A DNA stretch of 64,000 nt from Volutella citrinella (GCA_034401135.1 JAWZSP010000001.1:5394001-5458000); one strand, 5' to 3'; counted from the first letter of the stretch, positions 10,571-26,000 are shown. Program-made: numbers and translations. Notes: a model not told the origin generated them from the sequence alone.

Positions 10571-13004
10571 ATATATACTATTTATATAATTTTTTTATAG
10601 CTTTTTACTTAATAATAAGATTTTAATAAGTTTTTATTATTAAATTATAAGATTATAATATTTTAATTATTTTTATTAAAATTACTAACTTTTTTATTTT
10701 TAATAATCTTTTTTATTAAGGCTTTTTATATTTTTTTTTAAAAAAGCTTAAGTAGTATTTTAAACTTTTTTTTATTTAATTTAATTATATTATATAGCTT
10801 TTAAAAATAGGTTTATTATAGTTTTATACTATTTATATAAGCTAATCTTAGTATTTATTAATATTATTTCTTTTTTAAATAATTTAATTCTAGTAACTAT
10901 TTAATATATTAAGCTGTTTATTAAGTTATCTTAAGAAATATTTTTTTTTTTTATAATCTAGCTTTTAAAAATATCTATTAATAGGGTTAGTTTTACTTAA
11001 TTAATACTTAATTATAAAGTTATATTATATCAGCTTAATTATTATAATAAGTTAAGTTTTTAATAATATTATTAATAAAAATAATAAGTTTATTAATAAG
11101 ATATATTAAAATAAAAAAAGGCTTTTAATAATAGATTTTAATATAATAATTTATATATCTTAAGATAATATATAACTCTCTATCTTTACTTAAGTTTTAA
11201 ATTAAATATATTATTTAAAATATGACTTATATTAATTTTAAAAGTATTAAGTTTTTTTAATTATAAGGATTTATATTTATTTTTGTATAATTTTAAAGCT
11301 TATTAATAACTTTTATTATTTAATTTTAAATTTTTTTAATTAAAAAAATCAAAAAAATTATTTTAATAATAATAATATTAAAATTAGTATTTATATAATA
11401 ATAATAATAATACTTTTTTTAATCTTAAGTTAATTATTATTAAAAATAAAGTTATATATTATAAGACTTAAGTAAAGCTATATTATTATTAAAAAGTTTT
11501 TTAATTATTTTATAATTATTAATAAACTTAGATTAATATAATATTTTATTAAAAGAATTCCTTTACTAATATTATTAAGAATTTATTAAGAAATTCCTTA
11601 GTTAAGTCTTAGTTATATTTTAAGAATTCTTTTTTAAAAACTTATTATCTTAATAGTTCTACTTAAGAATTATTATATAACTATTTAATTACTTATCTTT
11701 TTTTTTTTCTTAGCTATTTAGGTTCTTTTTTAATTATAATTAGCTTTTATTTAATTATTTTTAAATAGCTTATTATATTACTAATTATAATAATATAATC
11801 TAGCCTTATTATTATTAAAGCTTTAAGTACTTACTTAAATAGGACTTTTTATTTTTATTTAATAAAATAATATTTTTATTATTTTTATTAATAATATTTT
11901 TTAATTTTCTTTTTTATATTAATAATAAATTTATTTAACTAAAAATTATAATTACTTAATTAGTATTTTTATATAATTAAATACTTTATTTAAATTTATT
12001 TTTTACTATTTTTAATATATATATATATTAATAATCTAATTAACTTTTTATTTTTAAGTTTTATTTTTTTATTTATTTAAACTAATTATTATTTATTAAT
12101 ATTAAATTAAATAAATTATTTAATTTTTTAATAAGTTTTAAGTATATTATATAAATAATAAAATAAATATTTAAATTATTAATTATTTTAAACTAATATA
12201 TTAAATACTTTACCCTTTTTAATATCTTTTATAGCCTTATTTAATAAGCTACTTATAATATAATAGTTATATTTAAAAGCTTTAATTATACTTAGTTACT
12301 AAGTTTTAATTCTATAAGGTAGTATTTTAAGTTATATTATTCTTTTATAACTACTTATACTTAAATAATATTAAACTAGGTTTACTTTTCTAGCTTTTTT
12401 TTCTAATTTAATAAAATATTATTATTAATAATTAGAAATTTTAAATCTAATTAATAACTTATTAATAACTTTATTAAAATTATCCTAATTAATAAAAAAT
12501 ATAATTAGTATTAAATATATATTAATAAGATTAATATTTTAATTTAGTTTTTATTAAAATAATTTATAATATAATATTAAAAACTTAATTTTATAATATA
12601 ATTTATTTATTTATACTAAGTATTAATTTATAAATATTATATTATTAAATATAATAAGTAATTCTTATATTTTATTTATATCTTTTTTTAAAAATTAAAA
12701 ATAAACTTTTAATCTTTATTTAATATAATAATTTTTATATATTTTAATTATAATATAAGAGCTTTTATATTAATATTTTATTTTATTACTTAATAATTTA
12801 TTTTATATTTTTAAATATAAATAAAATTAACTTAATAAACTTATATATTATTATAAAAACTATATTAAAATAATCCTTTTTTTAATAAACTTAAGTATTT
12901 ATAGTTTTAATTATTAATAGCTTAAATATAAAATCTATTATAATAATATAAAAAAAAAAATTAATTAAATTAAAATAAGTTTTTTTAATAATTTTAAGTA
13001 ATTA

Positions 13005-13132
13005 TTTTAATTTTAATTATAAATTTTATAATTATTAATTTTAATTATTAATTTTATAATTATTAATTTTAATTATTAATTTTATAATTATTAATTTTAA
13101 TTATTAATTTTATAATTATTAATAGTTTTATT
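13005..13132. repeat. 28-bp tandem repeat, about 4.5 units
   Basis: A 28-bp A+T unit (beginning AATTTTAATTATTAATTTTA) repeats head to tail almost perfectly. No coding content. Confidence 0.85.
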
Positions 13133-14676
13133 AATTAGTTAACTTAACTTATTAATACTATATATAAAGTAAATATTATAAAAGATTTTTATCTTATTTT
13201 AATATATATATTATTAATATAGGTCTTGAATAGTATCTAGGATTATAAAATTAAATAGCTTATTAATTTAAATAAATACTAAGCTAGGTTATTAATTTTA
13301 GTCTTTTAGTAAATTAATAATATTAAATTACTTAAGATATTTAATATAGTTTTTATAAATAGTTTTAAAAAAACTACTTTTATTTTAATTTTAATAAAAT
13401 AATAGATAATAAGCTTCTTTTTATTATATATAAAATTAAGTTTTTTTTATTAATAGACTTTTTTAAAAAATAAATTAATAAATATAATAATATATTAAAT
13501 AATATATTATAAATCTTTTAAATATATTATACTTTTAATAAATATTAGCTTAAGTATTAAGATAGAATAATAAGTTTTTAAATTTTTTTTAAAATATTAA
13601 TTAAAAATTAATTCTAAATTAATTAGAATATATACTTTTATATTATTTAATAATATATATATATACTTTTTATTTTTTTAAATTTTAATTAGATTTTTAG
13701 TTTTTAATAAGTATTTATTAACTTAGTTATTTTTATTTTAATTAATTAATACCTTTATTTATTTAGTTTTAATAATTAATTTAAATATATAATTAGTTTA
13801 TTTTAAGTAAATAAGATATATAATCTCTTATTTTATTAAATATCTTTTTTAAAATAATATATTATAATATTAATATATTATTTTTAATAAATATTAATTT
13901 ATAAAAAGATTTCTTAATTTTAAAATTAAAATAATATAAAATAAAGTTTATAATAAAAACTATTTTTAAATTTTTAAATATAAAAAAGTTTTTTTTTTAT
14001 ATTTAATTATATTTTATATTATTATTTACTTATTTTTTTATTAATAATTTAAATTTTTTTTTATAATAATTTTAATTATTTTATTAAAAATAAGATTTTA
14101 TATTAAAATTATTTAATTATATAAAATTATTAATTTATTAATTTATTATTTTTATAATTTTTAAAAATATTTAATTTTAAATATTCTAAATTTATTTTTA
14201 TATATTAAAGATTTTATTTTTATTAATTAATAATTTATATAATTTAATAAATAAAATTTTAAAAAACTTTTATTTAAATAATAAAATAATTTTTTTTTAA
14301 ATAATTTTAAAATTTTTTTAAATATATTATAAATATTATTTTTATATATTTAAAAATAAATATTATTAATAAAAAACTTAAAATTTTTAAAATTTATTAA
14401 TAATAAGTTTATATAATTTTATATATTATTAATAAATTTTTAAAATTATTAATATTATATAAAGTTTTTTTAATTTTTAATAATTAATAATAATAAGATA
14501 ATTTTAATATTTTTATTATATTAATAATTAATAAAAAAAGCTTTTTATATTAATAATAATAAAATTTTATTTTTAAATAATTATAATATATTATTTAAAT
14601 TATATAAGTTAATAATTATATATTTTTTTTATAATTATTAATTATTTTTTATATTATAAATATTAATTTAATAAAT

Positions 14677-14752
14677 AATAAGAATTTTTTAAATAAGATA
14701 TTTAATTCTATTTATATATTTAATTAAATATCTTATTTAAAAAATTCTTATT
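14677..14752. repeat. Perfect 31-bp inverted repeat with 14-bp spacer
   Basis: Arms 14,677-14,707 and 14,722-14,752 are exact reverse complements (the left arm begins AATAAGAATTTTTTAAATAA). The arms include G and C positions that also pair, so this is not merely a by-product of A/T-only composition. Confidence 0.85.
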
Positions 14753-16335
14753 TTTTAAATTAAATAAATAGCTTTTTAATATTAGCTTTATTTAATATTA
14801 ATTATTTACTAATAATACCTTTATTTATTTTTATATTAATATTTAGACTTTTTTTAAATTTATTTATATTTTTAAAAAGTTTTTAAAAAAGCTTATTAAT
14901 TAATTATTTTATAATTAATTAAATATATATTATTATTTAATTTTCTAGTTAATAGATTCTTAAGTTAATATACTTTTAGTTTTATATTATTATTTAAATT
15001 TTAATTTTAAAAATTAATATTATTTTTTATAATAAGTATTATTTTCTTTATATTTTATATTAATAATACTAATTTTTATAATTTATAATTATTTATATAG
15101 CTATTCTTTATTAGTTTTTTTTAAATTAATAACTTTTTTTAATTAATAATAAGTAATTTAATTTTTAATTATATTAAATTATTATTAATTTTTAATTATT
15201 ATTAATAATATATATATAAACTCTATATTTTATATAATAAAAGATATTATTTTGATTTTAATTTTATTAAATAACTAGTTTATTTTAATAGCTTTTTATA
15301 ATACTTATACTTAGATATTTTTTTTATTATATAATAAGATTAATAATAATTAAATTAATAATATATATAATATATTTAATTTATAAATTATATATATATA
15401 TAAAATAATATTTATTTATAAATTATTAGTTTTAATGATAATAATTTTTATTATAAAATTAAAAATATTAAATAGTTATTTTATATAATATATAAAATTC
15501 TTATTTAATAATTAATAAAATTAAAAGCTTTTTTATTATTTAATTACTTATATATATTTTAATAATAATATTTTTATTATTAATATATTTAAATAAAAAG
15601 ATAATATATTTTATTATATTAATAATTTATATAAATTTTATTTTAAAATATTATTATATATAATATATTTAATTTATAAATTAATAATATATAAAATAAT
15701 ATTTATTTTTAGATTATTAATTTTAATAATAATTTTTTTTATAAAATTAAAAATCTTTATTTTTTATAATATATAGAATTTTTATTTAATAAGTTTTTAA
15801 ATTAAAAGCTTTTTATTATTTAATTATTTATATATATTTTATTAATAATATTCTTATTATTAATATATTTAAATAAAAAAATAATAAATTATATTTAATT
15901 AATAATTTATATTAATTTTAATTTAAAAAAATATTATATATATTTTAATTTATTATTAAGATTTATATTTTATAATTTTTATTTTAATATAAATATATTA
16001 TATAAATATATTAAGTAATAAAAACTAATTTAATATTTATATTTTTATTATTTAAATTTTAAATATAATAAATTTTTATTTTTTTAATTTATATTTTTAT
16101 ATTATATATTAAGTATTTTTATATTATATTAAATATAAAAAGATACTTATTAAATTAAATAATATTATTTTATATTTTATAAATAAATTTAATATAATTA
16201 TATTATATATTTTTATTATTAATTTAATTATTTAATTTTATATATAATATATTTAAAATATTATTATTTATTTTAAATTATATATTATTAAATTAAATTA
16301 TAAAAATTATTTTTAAATTATATATTTATTTATTT

Positions 16336-16413
16336 ATTAAATTATATATTATTAATATTTTATTAAATTATATATTATTAATATTTTATTAAATTATATA
16401 TTATTACTATTTT
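16336..16413. repeat. 26-bp tandem repeat, 3 units
   Basis: The unit ATTAAATTATATATTATTAA plus six more bases repeats three times. Minor local array. Confidence 0.7.
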
Positions 16414-17584
16414 ATATTATTAATATTTTATATTATTTTTAAAAATTCTTTTTATTAATTTTTTAATAATTTAATATAAATATATAATTAATAAATATAA
16501 TATATTTTATATTATTATATATATAATATATATTAATTATATTTATTAAAATTTAAAAAAAAATATTTAATTATATATTTTTAATATTTTAAATAATAAT
16601 AAAATTTAAATTATTTATTTAAATTATATTTTTTTAATAATATATATAATTAATTATATTATTAAAAAATTAAAACTTTTTATTTATATTTTTATATTTA
16701 TATTTTATTATTTTAATTTTTAAAATATATAATTTTATTTTATTTTATTTTATTTTTTTATTTTATTTTTATTTTATTTTTTTATTTTATTTTTTTAAAA
16801 ATATATTATTTTATAATTATTTAATATAAATAAAAACTATTTAATTTTATTTAAAATATATATTATTAAATTTAATATATATTTTAATATTAATAATTAT
16901 TTATTTAAAATTTTTAAATTAATTTATATATAATTTTAATATTAATATATTATTAATTTAAAATTTTATTTTTTAAAAAATATTATTTTTAATTTAAAAA
17001 ATTAAAAAAATCTTTTTAAATTATTAATATTATTTATTTAATTATTTATATTATATTAATTATTTTATAAAAAAATATTAAAATAAATTAATTTTTATAA
17101 TTTTAATATTATTTTTATTACTAAAAGTTATAATATATAAAATTATATTTTAATTATTAATTAATAATTTTTTAAAAAATATATAAATATTAATAATAAA
17201 ATAATATTATAAATACTTAAACTTATTATTATTTAAATTAATTAAATAATTAATAATAATATAATTAGTATTTATAAATATTAAAAATAATAAGTATTTA
17301 TATATAAGTTAATTTTATAAGTAATTATATAGTTTTATAAATATATTTATAAAAGCTAAGGTTTTTAAATTATAAAATTAATAAATTATTATTAACTAAA
17401 AAAATAGCTAAATATATAAAATTAAAAAGAATTTTAATTAATAAATATAGCTTATTATATAAGATCTATTATATTTTTATTAATATATATTAACTTAAAG
17501 CTTTTAAAAACTTATTTTTATTAAAAAATTTAATAAAATAAAAAAGTATACTTATTTAAGTAATTACTTATATATAATAATATT

Positions 17585-20500
17585 CAGGGTTGTGATTTAA
17601 TTATTAATTAAATTACTAATTAAATAACTAAATTTAGTTTAATTAAATTTAATTAGACTAGGTTTAGTCTTAGTCTGACTAAAGTTACTTAACTAACTGA
17701 CTAAAAGTAATTAAAATCATTTATAAAAATAACTAAGACTAAGTTTAATCTAACTAAATTTAATTTAATTAAATTTAATCAGACTAAGTTTAGTCTTAGT
17801 CTAACTAAAGTTATTTAACTAACTGACTAAAAGTAATTAAAATTACTTATAAAAATAACTAAGACTAAGTTTAATCTAACTAAATTTAATTAGACTAAAT
17901 TTAGTTATTTAGTTAGTGATTTAATTAGTAATTTAATAAATAATTTAATTAGTAATTTAATTAGTAATTTAGTTAGTAATTTAACTAGTTTTTTAATTAT
18001 AATTTTAATAATTAATTAATATTAAATAATAAAATTATATAAAGATTATAATTAAATAATATATATAATAAGAAACATAAAATACGTTTATTTATAAATC
18101 TAAAGTTAATAATAAGTTAAAAAAGCTTAACTTATATTATAATATTTATTTTAAGAATTTAATATTAATTATTAATACATCTATTATTTTAAATATCTTA
18201 TTATATATCAATAATAAAATTATAAAGAGTTAATATTTAAAATATATATATAATAATATATTTAAAATAATTCTATATATAATTTTAAAATTAGAATTAA
18301 GTAAATAGATTTAATTTATATAATAATACTTAATTAGTTATTTAAGTATTTTAATACTAATTATTAATAAAGCTACTATTTTAAATATCTTATTAAATAT
18401 TAATAATAAAATTATAAAAAGTTAATATTTAGAATATATATATAATATAATTTTGAAATTAAGTCTAAAACTTAAAAACTAACTATTATATAGCTTAAGA
18501 ATTACTATCTTCCTTATTTTTTTTTAAATTAATTATAACTTTTTTAGCTTCTTTAACTTTTTTCTCTTTAAGCTTATTCTAACTAACTTCTTTTTTCTCT
18601 TTAACCTTTTTAGCTAATTCCTTTAAATTCTAAATTTCCCAGCTTTTTAATAAAACTAATTTCCTAACTAAGCTAGAATAAATCCTATTTCTATTTTTAG
18701 TAATTGTATTATCTGAAATAGAAAAGATTCTTTCTATAGCTATAGAAGTAGCAGGAATAGCTAAATAATACCTAGCTAAAATACTTAATATAGAAAGTCT
18801 AGTTGTATTAAAATCCTATTATTATAAGATATTAACCTTATTAATTAATTAGTAAATAAAATAATAATAAATAACTTATATCTCTTTCTAGCCTACTTTT
18901 TAATAAATAAATATTATATTCTTCTAATTAGTTAGAATATAATATATATAAATTATTATTAGAATCAATATCTAAGGGATTATAAAGCCTTAAATTAGTA
19001 TTTAAAGCTAATTTATTAATAAATAACCCTTCTTAGCTAAAATAGCTTTCTTACCTAGATTTAAGCCTAATAGAAATTAATAAAATTATTATTTAATAAA
19101 GAAAATAAAGTTATATAATAAATAATACTTATATTTTATATTCAGCCTTATAGATATATTCAATATTATATTCTATAATAGAATAATAATATAATACTCT
19201 ATTTAGCTTAAAATACCCTAATTTAAATCTAGGGTCTAAAATAAGACCTAAAAAAAGGCCTAATTTAATTAATTAATTATTATATAATTAATAATATAAA
19301 TAAATAACTTACTTATAAAGTCTTAATTAGGTATAAGAAAACTAATTAAGAAAATATTTTCCTAATTTAGTTAAGCTATTATTTATAGCTTAATTATAAG
19401 CTAGATAAAAGTCCGATTATATAAGTAATTAGTAAAGAATTAATTAAGTAAAAAAATAAAAATAAAAAACTTACTTTTTAAGAATTTAAAGCCTAATTAA
19501 AAAATCAAGCTTTTAAAACTTCTAGCTTTTTATAAAGCTTATAAATATATAAAAGAGCTTAAAGAATAGTTATATAAAACTACTCTTATAATTTAATAGA
19601 AGCTTTTAAAAAAGTCTAAAAAATAACCTTTAATTTAATTAAAGCTTTTTAGTTTAAAGAATTTAAAGCTATAGCTTTTAATTCCTTATTAAAATCTATT
19701 TTAATAATATAATTAATAGGCTCTTTAAGAATTAGAGCTATATTTATTATATTATAAGTTAAATTTTAATAAGTTGAACTATTTATAAAAAGAATTAGTA
19801 TTTAATTTTAAAAATAACTTTAAAAGAAACTTAAAAATAACTTTAAAAGAAACTTAAAAATAACTTTATTTAAAAGGATAGTTGTTTTATTAAAGTTAGA
19901 AAGTAAATTTCCTTTTAACTTTTCTTTATTAATACCTTCTTAAAAAAGCTTTTTAATAGAGCTATTATACTTAATAATAATATTATATAATTCATCTTAA
20001 CTAGCTTATAAAAGCTATTGATAAATTAGTAACTTTAATATAATAATTAATAAATATAAAACTTACTATTAAAACCAGGCTCTAAAAATTCAGCGTTTTT
20101 TAAATCTTTAATAAATAAAGAATCTATATAAAAGGATAAAGTTAAATTAGAAAAATTAATAGCTAAATAGCTTTTTAAAATATCCTATATAATAATATTA
20201 AGTATATAACTTATATACTTAATATTATTAGTAAAGTCCTTATTATAGCTATTTTTTAAAATAGTTTTAAAAGTCTTTAAAAAGCAGTTATTATTAGTTA
20301 TATTATCTTTAGTAGTACTATTATTTATAAATTAGCTCTATAATATAAATAAATAAAATAATAAAAAACACTTACTTAAAGATATTTCTTATAATAATTA
20401 AAGAATAATCTTTTAAAATAGCTAAAAACTGCTTATAAATATAAGCTCTAGTATAAGCTTTTTCTAGCTTATTAACGCCTAATAAAATAATTAGTTAATA

Positions 20501-20879
20501 AATATATAATAAAAATAAATAAATAACTTATTTATAACTTTATATTTAATACTAAAGTTATTAAATAAATAAGAAAAAATAATTCTTAAATAGGAAGTCT
20601 AGCTATTTAAAGACTAGATATTAAAAATTAAAGAAAAATTTTCTAGACTTTTAATATTATCCTTTAATTACTTATTTAGTTAATATAAGCTTAATTTATA
20701 AGCATCTTCTAAATAAGACTTAAAATTCCACTTATTAATTATAAAGATATTTCTATTTAAAAGTTAGTTATTAAATTATAATATTATAAATAAAGAAAGT
20801 AAAAAAGGCTTAAATACTTATTATAATATAATAATAGCTTTTTAAAGGATTTACTTTTTAATATTTAAAAAGAAAGGTT
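17585..20879 (-). mobile_element. hAT transposon relic, C-terminal half plus 3' terminus
   Basis: The minus strand carries a decayed but readable hAT transposase. The family's C-terminal dimerisation motif is at about 18,715-18,780 (LAIPATSIAIERIFS, compare the canonical LAIPATSA-xE-RVFS), followed by an LVLLKSWEI-like tail. Further upstream, around 20,595-20,650, is the FSLIFNIWS motif, matching the hAT 'FSLTxDxW(T/S)S' block with its catalytic-region Asp changed to Asn. The element's outer end begins at 17,585 with CAGGGTTGTG, a typical hAT terminus, followed by subterminal repeats. Damage is of RIP type. The frame stops abruptly at 20,879, where a gypsy-B LTR begins, and resumes in the opposite orientation at 33,939. 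Identification as hAT is firm; boundaries other than 17,585 and 20,879 are approximate. Confidence 0.8.
17645..17896. repeat. 126-bp tandem duplication in the hAT subterminal region
   Basis: Two copies of a 126-bp unit (each containing TTTAGTCTTAGTCT) lie side by side. They are followed by short TTTAATTAGTAA repeats that mirror the element end on the other strand. Subterminal repeats of this sort bind hAT transposases in known families; binding here is inferred only. Confidence 0.7.
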
Positions 20880-21157
20880 TATTATAGTATTTAGTATTAG
20901 GCTTTACCTTAGTTATAAAGTACTACCTAACTTACTAATAAAAGCCAGCTAAGCTAAGTATAAAGAGTAAAGTAATACTATTACTAATATATATACCTTA
21001 AAAAGTATTATAATATATAATATTATAAAAAAAGCTTATTAAAAAATTAAGTAAGTTTTAGTTATTTTTTATTATAAAATCCTACTATTACTTCTCTTTT
21101 TATAAAGCTATATAACCTAACTTATATATTATTTATATTATATACTTTATAATAATA
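20880..21157 (+). mobile_element. Gypsy family B, 5' LTR (278 bp)
   Basis: The LTR begins TATTATAG (TGTTATAG before C-to-T/G-to-A change) and ends ATAATAATA (ATAGTAACA before change). It matches the inverted copy at 33,940-34,218 over its whole length. The 5 bp just outside its left end are AGGTT (20,875-20,879). It sits exactly in the middle of the hAT transposase frame. Confidence 0.75.
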
Positions 21158-24100
21158 ATTCTAAAGCTTTTTTATAGTTTTTTAAAAATATAATAATATT
21201 AAGTAAGAAAAATATAGTAATAAACTACTTAATAAAAAAGTAAGTTTTTTTAAATCTTTTTTAAGAAAATAATTCTATATCTTTTAATAAAATTACTTAA
21301 GTCTCTTTTTTATTAAATTCTAAGGCTAGTATATTCTAAGTTATTTATATTAAGAAGTATAAAATTAAAAAAAAGCTATTTAAAAATTAAAAAAAACTAA
21401 AAAAATCTATTATTAATATTGAGCTCTCTTAGTATAATTTAATTATAAAAAAGTAAGATAGTTTCTAATAATAGTTAAAGGCTTTATAAGAAATTTAATA
21501 CTTTTGAGCTAAAACTTAGCTCTTAAAAAAAAAAGTAGGTTAAGTACTTACTAATACTTATTATAAAAGGTACTAAACCTTAAGATCTTTTTTTTTAAAA
21601 AAAAAGATTAACTTTAAGTTATTAAAACTTAAGGTTTTAATTATTTTATTAATTATTTAAAAATAAAAAAATTAATTATTAAGTTTATAATATACTTTTT
21701 AAAACTTTTATAAATTTAAAAAAAACTAATATAAGATAATACTAGCTTTATAATATTTAAATAGTAATAATTAAGCTTTTTTTAAAAGAATTCTTAAAGG
21801 CTTTTTTTTTTAAAAAAAAAAACTTTTAAAAAGAATAAAGATATTTTTTAAACTTAATTAAAATCTTTAATTTATAAGACTCTTAATATTAAAGTCTTAA
21901 TTAAGCTCTAATTAAAAAAAGCTAAATAATAAGTAAATTAAACTTTTTAAGAATTTTATTATTACTTAAACTTTATTAAATAGTAATAAAGGTATTATTA
22001 AAATAAATAAAAATAAGGAATTATATTTTTAAGTAAGTTATAAAAGCTACTTTAAGATAGATTAATTAAGATAAATATAGACCTTTATTAAAAGGCTCTT
22101 ATATAGAAAGTAAAAGTAATCTAGCTCTTTATAAAATACTAAGTTTTAAAAAATAAGTAAAAGTAGAATAATAAAAAAAAGCTAGTAAAAAAATACTAAA
22201 AAAAGGCTTTTAAATTATTCTTTTTTTAATAAATTAAAAAAAAAGAATAAGATAGCTTTTTTTTTTAAAAAATTCTATTAAATTAAAAAGCTTTTTAAAT
22301 AAAAAGCTAAAAACTAAGTAAGGAGATATTTAATATTATAACTATTAAGAACTAGGCTATATTATATCTAATTATTTTAAAAAAAAGATAGTATTAAAAA
22401 AGTAATAAGAAAAATTATATTCTTACTTAGCTATTAAAATAGTCTAGTTATATTATTATAAAACTTTTTTAAAAAGATCTTAAGTTAATTCTTTAACTCT
22501 AAAAACCTAAAGCTATTATAATTAATTTTATAACTTTTAGCTTAAGTCTTAATATATACTTTTTAATTAATAATTATAGTAAAAGTATTTTTTAATATTA
22601 AAAAAGTAAGTAATATAATTAATAAAGGTATTATTATTTATATAAACTTTTAAAAGTTATATAAAAAGGCTTTAATCTTTATAAATATAAATTAAATAGT
22701 TTTAAAGATAAATACTACTTAAATTATATTTATATTTCTTATTAATTTTTAAAAAATTACTTATTAAATAACTCTTTTAATAATAAGGACTTAAAAAAGT
22801 TTTAATATCCTCTTACTACTTTCTTAAATATTATTATCTAAGATAGTAATCTTAATTAATATCTAAGAAAGAATATAATAATTTAAATTAAAATAGAATT
22901 AAATTTAAATTAAAAATACTTAAAAGCTTTAATAAATTTATTAAATAGTAAAGTAAGTATATAATATTTATAAAATAAAAGTAAGCTATTTACTAAGGTA
23001 TTAAAGCTATAAAACCTATTAATATACTAAAAGAATTCTTATTAAATTAAAAAGCTTATAATAATTTTTTAAAAAAAAAAGTATAATAAAACTTTTATTA
23101 TATAATAAGTAGGACTATATAATTAATATTATACTAAGAAAGTTATTACTTTTTATATTAATTTATTTATTTTTATAAAAAAAACTTAATATATTTTATT
23201 AATATCTAGCTAATAATCTAATAAATAGATATATTTAGTATTTATAAAGCTTAATAAAAGCTCTAATCCTTTTTATTTTTAAGTTAAATAAGTCTTTTTA
23301 TTTATATATTAATTATTAAAAGCTATATAAAATAATAATTAAGACTTAATACTCTTTCTTATTAATCTTAAAGATTATAAACTATATTTAAAAGTACTGT
23401 TTTTTTAGTAAGCTAGATATTAAGAATATATATTATTAGATTTAAATAAAAGCAGGTAATAAATAAAAGATAGCTTTTTAAATTTATTATAAGTATTTTA
23501 AGTATACTATTATATTATTTAAACTTATAAATACCCTAGTTACTTTTAAAACTATATTTACTAAGTTTTAAAGACTTCTTAGATATAATCTATATTATAT
23601 TTATAAATAATATATTAATCTATTTAAAAAATTATATATTTTATATAAAAGCCTTTTAATAAGTAATTAAATAGCTTATAGTAATAAGACTATATATATA
23701 GTACTAAATAAGTACTATTTTTATTTATTAAAATTAAGTTTATTATATTAATAATCAGAGTATCTATAAACTTTAAAAAAATTAAAAAAATTATTTTATA
23801 ATTAAAGCTAAAGACTTATTAAAAAGTCTAAGTATTTTTTAGTTTTATAATTTTTATAAAAGATTTATATAAAGCTACTTTTAAATAATAGCCTCTTTAT
23901 TAGACTTATTAAAAAGGTTAGTTAAAAATAAGAAAGTAAGAAAAATAACTTTTATAAGTAAATAATAAAATATCTTTTAAAAGCTTTATAAATCTTTTTA
24001 AAAAGTATTAATATTATATTACTTTAATTTAAAAAGAACTTATATAATTAAAAACTAATACTTTATATTTTATAATATTAAGTATTATTTTTTAATGAAA

Positions 24101-26000
24101 AGGAAATAGTTTTTAATACCTTATTATATTTTAATTATAAAAGTTTTAAAAAATTAAATTAAATTATAATATTTTAAATAAAAAGATATTTATAATTATA
24201 GAATTATTTATAAATTAAAAATACTACCTTAAAAAGTTAGTAAAACTTATTAAAGTTCTTAATAATTACTAAAATTTATAATCTTTTATAAAAAAAGAGT
24301 ATTTAAATAATTAGTAAGCTTAATAATATATTAAGCTTATATTATATAACTTTATAATTAAGTATTAGCTAAATAAAACTAATCTTATTAATAGATTTTT
24401 TTAAAAATTAAATTATAAAAAATATAACTTTTTAAGATAATTTAATAAATAGCTTAATAAATTAAATAGTTACTAAGATTAAATTATTTAAGAAAGAAAT
24501 AGTATTAGTAGAAAGTAAAATTAGCTTTATATAAGTAATATAAGACTATAATAAATCTATTTTTAAAAGCTATATAATATAATTAGACTAAATAAAAAAG
24601 AAGTTTAAAATATTACTTAAACTTTTTTAAAAAGATATATAAAAAGCCTTAATTAAAAAGATTATTAAAAATAAAAAAGTTTTAATAATTTTAGTAAAAA
24701 TAATTAAAATATTATAATCTTATAATTTAGTAATAAAGACTTATTAAAATCTTATTATTAATTAAAAAGTTATAAAAAAATCCTATAAATAGTATATTAT
24801 TAAAGATTTATTATACTTTTAGTAAAGATTATATATATTAAATAATATTATATTATAAAATAAGATTCTTTAGTTATATTATAACTACTTAATAATAAGT
24901 GATTTTAAAATTAATTAAATACTTAAAATATTTTAATAAAAACTATATTAAATATATATAAAGGACTTTATAATATAACAAATTAATACTTATTTAATAT
25001 ATTAAAAAATAGTATTAAAAAGATATAAATTATATAATAAGCTTAAACCTTTTTTAATATTTAGTTAACTATAATTTAAACTATTAATATACTTTAATAT
25101 AAGATTACTATTTATAATAATTAAATAAAATAAAGTTAATATAATATTAATTATTATAAATTATTATATAAAGTATACTTAAGTTCTAGCTATATTTAAA
25201 ATAATTAATATAATAGAGTTTATAAAAGTATTTTATAATAAGATTAATTTTATTTTTAGCTTTAAATAATATAATATTAGATAAAAGTTTGATTTTTATA
25301 AATAACTTTTAGTAAGCTATTTATATATAAATATTAATAAAAAAAAGCTTTTAATAGTATTTTATTTATAAAGTAATAGGTAGTTAAAGTACTTTAATTA
25401 AACTTTAGAATATTATTTATATATATTTATAGAAAATTATTTAAAAATATAACTAAATCTTTTATAATAAATATAATTTACTTATAATAATTTATAAAAT
25501 ATAATAATAAGTATATTATTAATAAAATCTCTTTTAAATTACTTACTAAATATATATTTAAGTCTTGAAAATAATCTTATTAAAAAAATACTTAAAATAA
25601 GTATAAAATTAATAAGATTATAATAAGTTTAAAAAGAACTTAAAACTTATTAAAAAAAATAATAAAGTAATATATAAAAATTATAAATTATAAATACTAA
25701 AAGTATAGTTTTAAGAAAAAATAATTTATATTATTTTTAATAAGTAATTTAACGTTCTTTAAATAGAAAAAAAAGCTAGTATTTTATTATATTAAGCTTT
25801 TTAAAATCCTAAAAAAAGTTAATATAAAAGCTTATTAATTAATCTTATTAAACTAACTAAATTGTATTTATAATATATTTTATATAAGCTTATTAAAGCC
25901 CTAATAGTATTATAAGAAATATTTAATAAAGGTATATTAATACTTAATATAAAAAACTTAAAACAAAATAAGAGATTAAAATAATAAAAAATAAATAAAA
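21158..26000 (+). mobile_element. Gypsy family B internal region, RIP-degraded, with reverse-transcriptase relic
   Basis: The plus strand downstream of the LTR carries a degraded Ty3/gypsy reverse transcriptase. At 23,600-23,623 it reads FINNILIY, that is the YxDD-box context F-[IV]-DD-IL-IY with both Asp codons changed GAT to AAT. It is preceded by an FKDFLDIIYII-like stretch typical of gypsy RT. Position (about 2.4 kb into the element) and strand agree with the LTR at 20,880. I could not read gag or integrase reliably. The right limit is uncertain, because an inversion breakpoint lies somewhere between here and about 33.2 kb. Confidence 0.6.

Noticed and set aside
24960..25310. Gypsy B integrase relic
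   Set aside because: Position and texture suit an integrase, but I could not read a DDE or HPQTDGQ-type motif with confidence, so it is not claimed.
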